Source: JBBDYG01 sp040901765 (lineage in GTDB: Bacteria > Planctomycetota > Planctomycetia > Pirellulales > Lacipirellulaceae). Taken from it: a DNA stretch of 19,640 bases. The notes under the pieces are model-generated. The model worked only from the letters and a program-made list of their open reading frames with translations, did no database searches and had not been told where the DNA came from. The DNA lies in assembly GCA_040901765.1 (NCBI GenBank), contig JBBDYG010000088.1, positions 1-19,640 of the forward strand, given 5' to 3'. This document shows, piece after piece, positions 1 to 7,545 of the stretch; position 1 is the first letter of the stretch; every line of letters starts with the position of its first letter. The position numbers and the translations under genes are program-made.

Positions 1-6
1 TCGGTA

Positions 7-215
7 TTTGGCCAACGGCCATTTTCACCGTAGCCTGGGGCAACGCCCCAGGCAGACGACGCACACCGCCACGCTTTGGCCAAGGGCCATAATCAATGCT
101 TGTAACGCAGCACACCCTGCGGAAGGTGAATATGGCCTTCGGCCAAACATGGGTTTCGCCTTCCACTGCCTGGGGCGTTGCCCCAGGCTACGATGAATCA
201 AGGCCTTCGGCCAAA
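7..215. repeat. Composite inverted repeat (REPIN-like), two 84-nt units
   Basis: Two 84-nt units face each other (7-90 and 132-215) around a 41-nt spacer. Each unit has the order B-A-B. The A core is 27 nt (29-55, and its exact reverse complement at 166-192) and is itself a hairpin with arms GCCTGGGGC and GCCCCAGGC. The B elements are short palindromes of form TTTGGCCnAnGGCCAT at 7-22 and 75-90, and reversed at 132-147 and 200-215. The A-B gaps match between the two halves (6 and 19 nt on the left, 18 and 7 nt on the right), so the halves descend from one repeat unit. Known context: paired inverted REP sequences (REPINs) are moved by RAYT transposases, which are common in planctomycetes; no transposase gene is visible here. 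The small open frames across this region are by-products of the repeat. Confidence 0.8.
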
Positions 216-323
216 CGGTCAAATTGTTTTGTTTCCCCACGATTCGAATCCTTCGCTAATTGAACCACCGAAGTTATTCTTCCCCCACTCCGAAACTCGA
301 TTTCGGAACTTTTCGAACTCGCT
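216..323. other. Intergenic spacer before the DUF4349 promoter
   Basis: No gene is visible. A short hairpin with arms CCGAAA (290-295) and TTTCGG (301-306) is followed by AACTTTT. It could act as a weak terminator for transcription entering from the left, but the T tract is poor. The TTCGAAT at about 243-249 resembles a tRNA T-loop but lacks a pairing stem. Confidence 0.4.
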
Positions 324-353
324 TTGACTCTAATCTTTCGCCCCGGCTATACT
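324..353 (+). promoter_or_regulatory. Sigma70-type promoter for the DUF4349 gene
   Basis: A -35 box TTGACT (324-329) and a -10 box TATACT (348-353) each match the consensus at 5 of 6 positions and are separated by 18 nt. Transcription would start near 360, leaving a leader of about 55 nt before the ATG at 415. This is the best promoter match in the window. Confidence 0.7.
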
Positions 354-414
354 GCGCTACTCCTCCGTTTGCGAGGATCGCAGGGCCTACATCTGGGAAG
401 AAAGCGAGACCACC

Positions 415-1323
415 ATGCCGCACCGATTAATTTCGATTGTCCTGCTTTGTGTGGTTCCCAGTACGGGATGCAGCGTGCAATATGCGAGCGACAGTGCGCC
501 CCCGGCCACAGAAAGTGAAATTCGCGCCGGGACCGCTCCACTCAACGATGCCTACTCACAAAAAGGCAAGAGCGCGGGCGAGGGTGCGGACGATAAAGCC
601 CCCGATCCAACGCGCAAGATTATCTACGAAGCGGAAATCACGCTGGTAGTTGACGATGTCTCGAAGCTTGAAGTCGAAATGACGAGCCTCATCAAACGGC
701 TTGGAGGCTACCTGGCCGACGCCGCGGTCGATCGCAGCCAAGGGGAGCAGCTCTCGGGCCGTTGGCGGGTTCGGATACCGGTGGCTCAGTTCGAATCGTT
801 CTTGGATGCCGTCTCGAAGTTCGGAATTCCCGAAAGCCGACGCCAAACGGCTCAAGATGTCAGCGAGGAATTCGTCGACCTCAACGCCCGCATTTCCAAT
901 CAAAAGCGGCTGGAAGAACGCATCGTGAAGCTACTCGAAGACCCGAGCGGCGAAATCAAAGACGTGATCGAAGTCGAGCGCGAACTAGCGCGAGTTCGCA
1001 GCGAGGTCGAGCAGATGGAAGGCCGGCTACGATACCTGACCGACCGCACCGATCTGACCACAGTCGTCGTCATTGCGCGAGAAGAGCACGACTACGTGCC
1101 GCCCGAGGCGCCGACGTTTGCTTCTCGCATTCACCAGGCGTGGGACAGCTCGTTGCTCGCACTACGAAACTTCGCGGAAAGCGTCGTGGTGGCGGCCGTG
1201 GCGGCGGCCCCGTGGATCGTTGTCGCTGGAACTTTGCTGGTGCCAAGCGTACTACTCGCACGCCGGCGCCGTAGGGTAAATCGAAATCACACAGCGGCGG
1301 TTGAGCGGCAAAATCGGTCATAG
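415..1323 (+). CDS. DUF4349 domain lipoprotein
   Basis: A 302-residue envelope protein. The N-terminal signal peptide ends in a lipobox (VPSTGC, Cys19), so it is probably lipid-anchored. A low-complexity linker of about 45 residues follows. The DUF4349 domain spans about residues 66-285: it opens with a KIIYEAEITLVVDD strand, contains an IPV..F..FLDAV segment, and has a coiled coil at about 155-207 (FVDLNARISNQKRLEERI and onward). A C-terminal transmembrane helix (256-282) is followed by the basic stop-transfer run RRRRR. DUF4349 proteins are conserved but of unknown function; the coiled coil and membrane anchor suggest a structural or sensing role at the envelope. The start follows a good promoter and a weak GGGAAG ribosome site (395-400). 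The last 37 bp overlap the convergent Nudix gene. Confidence 0.88.
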   Translation: MPHRLISIVLLCVVPSTGCSVQYASDSAPPATESEIRAGTAPLNDAYSQKGKSAGEGADDKAPDPTRKIIYEAEITLVVDDVSKLEVEMTSLIKRLGGYLADAAVDRSQGEQLSGRWRVRIPVAQFESFLDAVSKFGIPESRRQTAQDVSEEFVDLNARISNQKRLEERIVKLLEDPSGEIKDVIEVERELARVRSEVEQMEGRLRYLTDRTDLTTVVVIAREEHDYVPPEAPTFASRIHQAWDSSLLALRNFAESVVVAAVAAAPWIVVAGTLLVPSVLLARRRRRVNRNHTAAVERQNRS

Positions 1324-1892
1324 TACAGCAGTGCCGCCACCGACTTTGCATCTTCAATCTCGCCCCGCTCGATCATCGCCATCGCTTCGTCCCACGAGAC
1401 GAGGAAGTTCTCGATGTCTTCGCCAGCTTCCCGTTCGGGGGAATGTTCCACCAACTCGGTCGCCAGGAAGACGTGCATGCGCTCGGTAAGGATGCCGGGC
1501 GACGTGTAAAACCCGGGGAGTTCCGTCACTTTACTGGCTGCGTAGCCCGTTTCCTCCCGCAGTTCGCGAATGGCGGTTTGTCGGGGCGGTTCTCCGGGTT
1601 CCAAGGTTCCCGCGGGTAGCTCGACCAAAGTTTTGCCGGCCGCCGGCCTAAAGTTGCGGATGAGGCAGATGTTTCCGTCCGGTAGGATGGGCAAAATAAC
1701 GACGGCCCCAGGGTGCTCGATAATCTGCCTGGCAACGATGTCGCCGTCGGGCTGGGCCAGTTCGACTTCGACGACCCGAAACCGCTTGGCGTTCAGTAGC
1801 AGGCGAGTTGCGGTCACAGGCAGATTTCCCGGGCACGGCGGTAAAAATTGGCGCGTAGTTTGCCGTTGTTTCGGCGAATTGGTAGGATACAT
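1287..1892 (-). CDS. Nudix hydrolase, ADP-ribose pyrophosphatase type
   Basis: A 201-residue cytoplasmic protein with a complete Nudix box GX5EX7REUXEEXGU: G95, E101, R109-E110, E113-E114, G116, Y117. These residues bind the catalytic divalent metal. After the box, GFYTSPGILTERMHVFLA places a proline (P132) 15 residues downstream, a pattern typical of ADP-ribose pyrophosphatases (the NudF/YffH type), which split ADP-ribose into AMP and ribose 5-phosphate. The substrate is inferred, not shown. The reading frame stays open to 2003, but that start would run into the divergent protease gene and adds unconserved sequence; the ATG at 1892 is preferred although it has no clear ribosome site. A GTG at 1817 is another possibility. 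The gene converges on the DUF4349 gene with a 37-bp overlap. Confidence 0.87.
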   Translation of the reverse strand: MYPTNSPKQRQTTRQFLPPCPGNLPVTATRLLLNAKRFRVVEVELAQPDGDIVARQIIEHPGAVVILPILPDGNICLIRNFRPAAGKTLVELPAGTLEPGEPPRQTAIRELREETGYAASKVTELPGFYTSPGILTERMHVFLATELVEHSPEREAGEDIENFLVSWDEAMAMIERGEIEDAKSVAALLYYDRFCRSTAAV

Positions 1893-1991
1893 TATCGTGC
1901 GATCCGCAGCCACCGAAGCAGGTCGTTGGCGGCACCCGCCCTCGTCCACGAAGCAGCATGATCCAGACGACGACGTTAGATCTAAAAGACT

Positions 1992-3038
1992 ATGGTAGGG
2001 CATTTACGCAATCGCTGGAGTGTTAGCCTCGGTAGATGGTGGGGCGTTTCGGTACGCCTTCACATCCTCCTGCTTCTATTCGTGGTCCTGACTCTCGCGG
2101 TGACGTTTAACGACGACATGCCCGAAGTCGGGATGATGATCTTAGGCGTGCTGCTGGTGAGCCTCGGTCTGCACGAGTTGGCTCACACGATCGCGGCCTT
2201 GCGGCTCGGCGGAATGGTCGATCAAGTCGTGCTCGGGCCAACGGGCGGGCTGGCGTCGCCTCGGGTGCCCGACGAGCCGGAGCCACAAGTTTTCGTGGCC
2301 ATGGCGGGGCCGTTGGTGCATCTAACATTAGCGGTGATCGCGGCCGGGGCACTCGCCTACTGGAACGAGCCGGATATCCTGGGGCTGCTGAACCCAGTGT
2401 TGCCGACAGGCCTTGATGTCGGACCGCCGAGTCACGTCTTTGCAAAGCTAGCGCTTTGGCTGAACTGGACGTTGCTGATATTAAACCTGTTGCCGGTTTA
2501 TCCGTTCGATGGCGGCCCCGCGCTGCGAGCCATGCTTTGGCCGCTGGTCGGCCGGCAATCGGCCTGGGTGATTACAGCCCGCACGGCAATCGCCGTGGCG
2601 CTAGGTCTGTTCGTGGTCGCATTCTTTGTCGATAAGAACGACCCTCAGGAGTGGATGCCGCTGTGGGCGCCGCTGGTGACAATGGCCATTTTTCTGTTCA
2701 TCAGTGCCAGTCACGACCTGGCACTGGCGCGGCGGCTGGAGGGACTCTCCGATTTTCCGCTCTACGCCTCTTCTTCCGACGGCAAGGATCTGCTCGATAG
2801 CGGATGGCCCCTGGACGATGCCGACGACATGGTGCTCGTCGAGCAGCGGACCGAGCAGCAGCACGAGCGGCGCGAACAGCAGCGACGCGCGATTGAGGCA
2901 ACGGAGGACGCCCGCGTGGACGACATCCTGGCTCGACTTCATGTCAGTGGCATCGAGCAACTCTCTTCCGAGGATCGGGCAATTCTGGAACGTGCCAGCC
3001 AACGATACCGGACCAAGCGGCGTGGCGCCATCGATTGA
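1992..3038 (+). CDS. M50 family (site-2 protease-like) membrane metalloprotease
   Basis: A 348-residue polytopic membrane protein. It has the zinc-binding HExxH motif (HELAH, H61, E62, H65) inside a transmembrane helix and the third-ligand motif NLLPVYPFDGG (N165, P168, D173, G174, G175). Both are hallmarks of site-2 proteases of family M50, which cut substrates within the membrane. Hydrophobic segments lie at about 22-40, 44-68, 100-123, 152-172, 192-213 and 224-240. The C-terminal half (about 245-348) is a charged cytoplasmic tail, with a Q/E/R-rich helix at 284-304 and a short domain VDDILARLHVSGIEQLSSED (309-328) resembling the tail often found on planctomycete rhomboid and M50 proteins. 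The substrate is unknown; anti-sigma factors and signal-peptide remnants are the usual targets. The ATG start has no clear ribosome site. The divergent Nudix gene begins 99 bp away. Confidence 0.9.
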   Translation: MVGHLRNRWSVSLGRWWGVSVRLHILLLLFVVLTLAVTFNDDMPEVGMMILGVLLVSLGLHELAHTIAALRLGGMVDQVVLGPTGGLASPRVPDEPEPQVFVAMAGPLVHLTLAVIAAGALAYWNEPDILGLLNPVLPTGLDVGPPSHVFAKLALWLNWTLLILNLLPVYPFDGGPALRAMLWPLVGRQSAWVITARTAIAVALGLFVVAFFVDKNDPQEWMPLWAPLVTMAIFLFISASHDLALARRLEGLSDFPLYASSSDGKDLLDSGWPLDDADDMVLVEQRTEQQHERREQQRRAIEATEDARVDDILARLHVSGIEQLSSEDRAILERASQRYRTKRRGAID

Positions 3039-3171
3039 CCACGCCGGCTTTGCGGCCGTTCTCGTCAGCAAAGTCGTTCCATCCGGTGCAAGCGGCCCGA
3101 GATTCTAAACGACCTGAGTTCAATGGCGAGGCGATTGCGCCGCGCCTGTGAAGTAGCTTTGCCAAGGCAAC

Positions 3172-4914
3172 GTGCCGCGACTTCGTTTGCTGACCTTCCT
3201 TGGACGAGCCACCTTGGCATCCACTGCAGAATTATCGCTGCGCGAGCACCGGACGCCCAGTGCGATCGGGAATCCCGCCAAGTCATCGCGGTCGACGGCC
3301 ACGGTCCGCTCCGCGTTGCGCGCCATTGAGCAAGCGTTCAAACAGCCGTTTTCGCTGCTCGATCTCCGGAAAGGCGAGCTAACGCATGCGGCGGCCGATT
3401 GGCTCAACTGCGACCTATATTCTCGACTCGCCTTATGCGAGGAAACTGCTCGCCAGGGCCGGCCGGAAGTACTCGACGAGTTCTCGCCGCTGTTGATGTT
3501 GGCGATCCCGATGAGCGCCGACTCCGAAACGGCCGATTTGCTTGCAGTGTCCACTTTTCTCATGCAGCCCGTCGCTAGCGTCGACCAAATATCGGCGGCG
3601 GCGCACGCCTTCGGCGTCGATGCCGAACAGGCATTTCGCTGGAGCAGGTCGCGAATGGTCTGGCATACGCATGGGCTGATGCAATTGAGTACCGCTCTGA
3701 CGGTCGGCTTTAATCAACGTCAGCAGATCGTCAAGCTGAAAACTCAACTGGGTGACGTGTCGTCGCATCTGTTTCACTCGTTTGAGGAGCTAAGCCTCCT
3801 TCACCGACTGACGGACCAGCTTTCCTTGTCGCATAGCGCCACCGAATTGTGTGAGATGGCAGCCGCGGGCTTGGCGGAAGTCGTTTCGGCGGAGAGTGTG
3901 GTTGCCCGGTTGCTTAACGGCAACGAGTGCCACAAGGAATTCAACGGACCGGAAGTTGGTGAGGGCCTGATTGTCTGCAAAGGCAAGTGTCCCATCGCGC
4001 CGTCGGAGTTGGCAACGTTTATCAGCCGGCTCGGCCCAACTGCCCGCGAACAGTGGCTTGTACTGAACCGCGAGTCGACCGAGTCTCCAACCTGGTTCTA
4101 CCCAGAGGTAAGCGAGCTAGTGTGCGTGCCGATTCGGCTGGGCGATCGGCTACTGGGGCACCTGCTGGCCCTCAACCGCGCCGGCTCCCGGGACGATCTA
4201 ACGGCGGAATTCAGTGACGTGGAAGTGAACCTGATGGCCAGCGTCGCGGCCATCGTGGGCATCCACGCCGGAAACATTGGACTGTATCGCGAACAGGCCG
4301 AGTTCTTCAGCAGCGTTGTGCGAGCCCTCAGTTCCGCCATCGATGCCAAAGACCCCTACACCTGCGGGCATAGCGAACGCGTCGCCCGAATTGCGGTCTG
4401 TCTTGCGCGGCACATCGGCTGCGCGACGGAACAACTCGAAACCGTTTATTTGGCAGGACTGCTCCACGACATTGGCAAAATCGGCATCGACGACAACGTC
4501 CTGCGCAAGCCCGGTCCGCTCTCGGCGGCGGAATACGAGCATATCAAGTTGCACCCGGAGCTTGGAAGGCGGATTCTCGAAGGCATCAAACAGCTCGACC
4601 AGGTGTTGCCCGTGGTGCTCCACCACCACGAAGCCTGGAACGGCGAAGGGTATCCTTGCGGCCTGAAGGAGACCGAAACCCCAAAACTGGCGCGGATCGT
4701 CGCCGTGGCCGATTCGGTCGATGCCATGATCAGCGACCGGCCTTACCGGAGGGGGATTCCCGACGACAAGCTCGATCGCGTGCTGCGGCAAGGTTCCGGT
4801 TGCCAGTGGGATCCCGAGGTAGTTGGGGCCTTCTTTGCGGTGCGCGACGAAGTTCGCGCCATCTGCCGCGGCGAAAGCCTGTCGATCGCATTCGACGCGC
4901 AAGTTGCCGTGTAG
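3172..4914 (+). CDS. GAF/HD-GYP domain protein, probable cyclic-di-GMP phosphodiesterase
   Basis: A 580-residue protein with no signal peptide. Residues 1-200 form an uncharacterised input region, possibly a degenerate GAF or PocR-like sensor (an inference). A GAF-like domain follows at about 207-365 (SVVARLLN through VCVPIRLGDRLLGHLLALNR). An HD-GYP domain occupies about 375-545. All its signature residues are present: H400 in HSERVA, HD at 432-433 in LHDIGKIGID, HHHE at 484-487, GYP at 493-495, and VAVADSVDAMISDRPYR. HD-GYP domains hydrolyse cyclic di-GMP, so the protein probably lowers this messenger in response to a signal at the N-terminal domains. The start is GTG, with AAGG (3164-3167) 4 nt upstream; it could lie further in, because the first 40 residues are poorly structured. 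Confidence 0.88.
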   Translation: MPRLRLLTFLGRATLASTAELSLREHRTPSAIGNPAKSSRSTATVRSALRAIEQAFKQPFSLLDLRKGELTHAAADWLNCDLYSRLALCEETARQGRPEVLDEFSPLLMLAIPMSADSETADLLAVSTFLMQPVASVDQISAAAHAFGVDAEQAFRWSRSRMVWHTHGLMQLSTALTVGFNQRQQIVKLKTQLGDVSSHLFHSFEELSLLHRLTDQLSLSHSATELCEMAAAGLAEVVSAESVVARLLNGNECHKEFNGPEVGEGLIVCKGKCPIAPSELATFISRLGPTAREQWLVLNRESTESPTWFYPEVSELVCVPIRLGDRLLGHLLALNRAGSRDDLTAEFSDVEVNLMASVAAIVGIHAGNIGLYREQAEFFSSVVRALSSAIDAKDPYTCGHSERVARIAVCLARHIGCATEQLETVYLAGLLHDIGKIGIDDNVLRKPGPLSAAEYEHIKLHPELGRRILEGIKQLDQVLPVVLHHHEAWNGEGYPCGLKETETPKLARIVAVADSVDAMISDRPYRRGIPDDKLDRVLRQGSGCQWDPEVVGAFFAVRDEVRAICRGESLSIAFDAQVAV

Positions 4915-5013
4915 CCGCAAATCGCCAACCGATTGCATTCGCCCGCAAAGTCGGCGATGTTTCAGGGGCGCCCCCTCAAGCTCTTGGCATTCCGTTTGCT
5001 CCCCCAATGGCTT

Positions 5014-5038
5014 AGGGGTTATCTTGAGATGCACCCCT
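5014..5038 (+). promoter_or_regulatory. Leader hairpin before the small ESFPASDPPS gene
   Basis: Arms AGGGGT (5014-5019) and ACCCCT (5033-5038) pair perfectly, and the loop contains a second pairing, ATCT with AGAT. The structure ends 5 nt before the GGGAG ribosome site. A weak promoter (TTGCTC 4996-5001, TATCTT 5020-5025, 18-nt spacing) overlaps it. It could be an operator or an mRNA leader structure; no T tract follows, so it is not a classical terminator. Confidence 0.45.
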
Positions 5039-5042
5039 CAAC

Positions 5043-5047
5043 GGGAG
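5043..5047 (+). promoter_or_regulatory. Ribosome binding site deciding the start at 5054
   Basis: GGGAG lies 6 nt before the ATG at 5054. The frame is open from 4823 but nothing upstream has a comparable site, so this fixes the start of the small protein. Confidence 0.7.
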
Positions 5048-5053
5048 AAAGCT

Positions 5054-5287
5054 ATGAAACTTCGCAAAGTTATGGTCGTGGCCGCGGTAGCGGCTGCGGG
5101 ATATTACGTTTACCGCTGTTGTGTCGCGGGCAAGTGCGAGATCGAGTCACAATGGGCCGATGTTCCTGACCCAGTAGTAGAAGAAAACGCGGTCGACGAA
5201 GCCTCGTGGGAGTCATTTCCAGCCAGCGATCCGCCATCGTTTAATCTGTCCCGATCCACGGCAAGTTCGCCACCTGCTGAAACTTAG
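5054..5287 (+). CDS. Small membrane-anchored protein with C-terminal ESFPASDPPS motif
   Basis: A 77-residue protein. Residues 1-20 (MKLRKVMVVAAVAAAGYYVY) form a basic start followed by one hydrophobic helix, either a membrane anchor or an uncleaved signal. A cysteine cluster RCCVAGKC comes next. The C-terminal part contains VDEASWESFPASDPPSF. I recognise the ESFPASDPPS motif as recurring in small proteins of many bacteria, without an assigned function. The strong ribosome site and leader hairpin support expression. The neighbours are the HD-GYP gene upstream, 139 bp away, and a convergent Tat-protein gene whose stop is 64 bp downstream. No enzyme motif is visible. Confidence 0.75.
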   Translation: MKLRKVMVVAAVAAAGYYVYRCCVAGKCEIESQWADVPDPVVEENAVDEASWESFPASDPPSFNLSRSTASSPPAET

Positions 5288-5351
5288 TCTGGCCTTAGCG
5301 GACGCAACACATACCGCTGGTCGGTCCGGAATCAAAGCGGACGCCAGCCCG

Positions 5352-6884
5352 TCAGCTTATCAGCGCCGCGCGCGTTCGTTCGACCAACTGGTTGTCCTTT
5401 TCTTGCGAACTTCGCAATTGGTAGAGATTGCTGGCGAAAAACTGATTGCGAAACTCGGGCGACACCAAGTAGTAGTCCTCTAGCACGGCCGAACTGAATT
5501 TGTAATCGTGCGCGTTATTGCCCTTGAGGAAAGTTACCAGTCGGGCCGCGTCGATCATCTCCTTCGCTTCTCCGACGGATTGCAGGCGGCTCAATGCGAG
5601 ACTTGCGGCCGCGTCGCGGTCTTCGCCTAATAGCTCAAATACTTCTGCGACCGAGATACCGGCGGAACTTCCTTCCGACTTCGGTTGCAAGTTGTTCACG
5701 GTAATATCGCGAACATCGCCCCGCCCCTGCATCGCCTCGCGAAACATCGGCAGGAACGCGGCGTTTTGAAGCAGGGCCAGCAGGCGCGTCTCGTTGTTGC
5801 CGCTGGTCAAGTAAGCGTAATGCATCGCATTGGTCGTTGTCACTGCATGCAGCGCGACGATCGCCGGCTGCCGCATCAAGAGTTCGCCCGCGCCGACGTG
5901 AAGCGCGTCCCATACCGACTGAGGCGATACGCCGCGTTCCAACACGGCGAGAACTTCGTCGCACACATCATCGTTGCTTCCGGTGCGCAGGGTTTCAAGC
6001 AAGTCGGAAGTGGCCGCGGGATCCGGTTCGCCAACGGCCCAGTCTTGGCGGACATTGCCAACCAGTTCCAAATTACGGCGGTACGGTCGGTCGGCTTCGT
6101 GGTCGCGCTCCTTGGGATTGTCGCCCTCGTGCGCCAACAGTGCGTAGGCGAGCGACCGAAGCACCGGCTCGGAATGTTGCCAGCCAATACACTGAAGCGT
6201 TCGCAAACTATTGGCCACGTAGATTGCTTTGTGGCCGATTGAACGGAAATCGCGCATGCCGTAGCGGAACAGATGCTCGTAAACGCCTTGCGCGCCGGTC
6301 GATCGCGCCAACCCAACCACTGCCGGGTCCGCTGCTTGCTCGTCCCAGCCGTTCATCGCGTCGGTGAATGCCAGCGGCGCTTTGTGCGGAACGGGCACCG
6401 CCGCTTCGTCCACGGCTTGCATCGTCCAATCGCCGCGCTCGCGGACATCTTGTGCCGCGGCGCTCTTGTAATAGTCGAGCGCCCAGAAAATCGGCAACCA
6501 GCGGTGCTCCGGCGGCGACGACATGCTCGCCAAATGGGCGGAGTTCACCACCAGCACGGCGTGAAACTTATGACCGACCGAGGGCCGCGGCTCGACGTTC
6601 TTTACCCCGGCGAGCAACAGGGCGGCGAGCAACTCGCGATAACTCGTGTCGCCGTGTATTCGAGATGCCACCTCTTCCAGCAGCCGCTCGCGCGGCGTCT
6701 CTTCAATCAGCCGCACCAGTGGTTCGATTTCGGGATCGAGCTTGACCGTGTTCGGATCGAGCTTCGCCTCGGACCCACCGACAGGCCTGAGGTGTGAAAG
6801 AAATCCCAAATCCCCCAAACCGACCACCGCTCCGGCAACGGCGCCTTGCGTCAAAAACGTGCGGCGTGTGTTTTGGTGCGACAT
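5352..6884 (-). CDS. Tat-signal exported protein of unknown function
   Basis: A 510-residue protein starting with a twin-arginine signal (TRRTFLT with R7-R8, then a hydrophobic stretch AVAGAVVGLGDLGFL), so it is probably exported folded and may carry a cofactor. The mature part looks mostly alpha-helical and has several His-rich blocks: GHKFHAVLVVNSAHL, FRSIGHKAIYVANSLRTLQCIGWQH and ALHAVTTTNAMHYAY. These blocks resemble conserved positions of planctomycete hypothetical proteins I recall. A distant likeness to the helical, His-motif questin-oxidase-like family is possible but not firm. The start at 6884 is fixed by AGGAGG 7 nt upstream; an open frame to 6971 lacks such a site. A TATAAT box at 6939-6944 indicates transcription separate from the operon upstream. 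No function is assigned. Confidence 0.82.
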   Translation of the reverse strand: MSHQNTRRTFLTQGAVAGAVVGLGDLGFLSHLRPVGGSEAKLDPNTVKLDPEIEPLVRLIEETPRERLLEEVASRIHGDTSYRELLAALLLAGVKNVEPRPSVGHKFHAVLVVNSAHLASMSSPPEHRWLPIFWALDYYKSAAAQDVRERGDWTMQAVDEAAVPVPHKAPLAFTDAMNGWDEQAADPAVVGLARSTGAQGVYEHLFRYGMRDFRSIGHKAIYVANSLRTLQCIGWQHSEPVLRSLAYALLAHEGDNPKERDHEADRPYRRNLELVGNVRQDWAVGEPDPAATSDLLETLRTGSNDDVCDEVLAVLERGVSPQSVWDALHVGAGELLMRQPAIVALHAVTTTNAMHYAYLTSGNNETRLLALLQNAAFLPMFREAMQGRGDVRDITVNNLQPKSEGSSAGISVAEVFELLGEDRDAAASLALSRLQSVGEAKEMIDAARLVTFLKGNNAHDYKFSSAVLEDYYLVSPEFRNQFFASNLYQLRSSQEKDNQLVERTRAALIS

Positions 6885-6891
6885 GGGTTTT

Positions 6892-6897
6892 CCTCCT
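6892..6897 (-). promoter_or_regulatory. Perfect AGGAGG ribosome binding site
   Basis: On the minus strand, AGGAGG is followed by 7 nt and then the ATG at 6884. It sets the start of the Tat-signal protein 29 codons inside the longest open frame and places the twin-arginine motif right at the N-terminus. Confidence 0.85.
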
Positions 6898-6938
6898 GGC
6901 TGAAAGGGCGCACGATTAAAAGCGACTTGCGTGTCTTC

Positions 6939-6944
6939 ATTATA
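6939..6944 (-). promoter_or_regulatory. Promoter -10 box for the Tat-protein gene
   Basis: A perfect TATAAT on the minus strand would start transcription near 6932, leaving a leader of about 48 nt. No good -35 box lies 16-18 nt upstream, so an activator may be needed or the match may be fortuitous. Confidence 0.5.
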
Positions 6945-7082
6945 CCGGCTGTGGACAAATCGAGCATCCACCGCGCCTCAGACCGCCCAGTTGCCGACCC
7001 TAGCAGCTCTTAGCCACTCACTACTCCCGCAATCCGCTGATTCATCGGTGTGGTGTTGATATGTCGTTGTTCAATCCGCTAC

Positions 7083-7499
7083 TTATCGACGGATTTTGAT
7101 GGTCAGTTTGTTTTCACCGGGCTGGACCGTACAGGGCTCGGGCACGTCGAATTGGACGGGGACTTTTTGGCCGTCCGAAGTAGTCTTATCGGTCATCACC
7201 AATAGTCCGTAGTCGCCAGCAACCGCTCCGTCATAAGTAAAACCTTTTCGATGAGTCTTCACGGTGAATGATCCATCGGGTTGAATCGGTCCGACGGTGA
7301 TCAGGTGCGGATCCGACTGATGCATTTCGGCGTCCGCTAAGAATCGCACGACGCCGCTGGCCGGCGATACGCCATTTTGATCGATCACGGCGCCGTGAAC
7401 CGGCCAAGTCTCCAATTCCGGCGCACTCTCGGCACATCCAACGGCAAGCATCAGCAATAACAAGAACAGCCGCCGCCTTTTGGCAGAGTACGAAAGCAT
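7083..7499 (-). CDS. Small lipoprotein with predicted beta-sandwich fold
   Basis: A 138-residue protein. A basic N-terminus and the hydrophobic run LFLLLLMLAVGC lead to a lipobox cysteine (Cys22), so it is probably membrane-anchored by lipid. The mature part, with WPVHGAVIDQNGVSPASGVVRFLAD, IQPDGSFTV, GDYGLLV and a final NKLTIKIRR strand, reads like the carboxypeptidase-regulatory/transthyretin-like lipoproteins that planctomycetes often encode next to DUF1559 genes. The start at 7499 is chosen because it gives a clean signal peptide and has GAGG 9 nt upstream; the open frame extends to 7640, inside the pseudopilin gene. It sits 46 bp after the pseudopilin stop and is the last gene of the likely operon. 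Its exact function is unknown. Confidence 0.8.
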   Translation of the reverse strand: MLSYSAKRRRLFLLLLMLAVGCAESAPELETWPVHGAVIDQNGVSPASGVVRFLADAEMHQSDPHLITVGPIQPDGSFTVKTHRKGFTYDGAVAGDYGLLVMTDKTTSDGQKVPVQFDVPEPCTVQPGENKLTIKIRR

Positions 7500-7545
7500 G
7501 TCTCGCGACCTCAGTGAATCACAGGGAGCCAGCCGCGCCACGACA

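Noticed and set aside
241..270. Possible tRNA 3' half (TTCGAAT T-loop-like sequence)
   Set aside because: The flanking five bases on either side do not pair, and no anticodon or acceptor stem can be drawn on either strand.
1893..2003. Longer Nudix start at 2003
   Set aside because: It overlaps the start of the divergent M50 gene and adds 37 residues without family-like sequence.
4198..5034. 278-codon open frame antisense to the HD-GYP gene
   Set aside because: It lies opposite a gene with complete catalytic motifs, has no recognisable domain, and reflects GC-rich codon structure.
5297..5344. 9-bp direct repeat AGCGGACGC between two convergent genes
   Set aside because: It is too short and isolated to distinguish from chance in GC-rich DNA.
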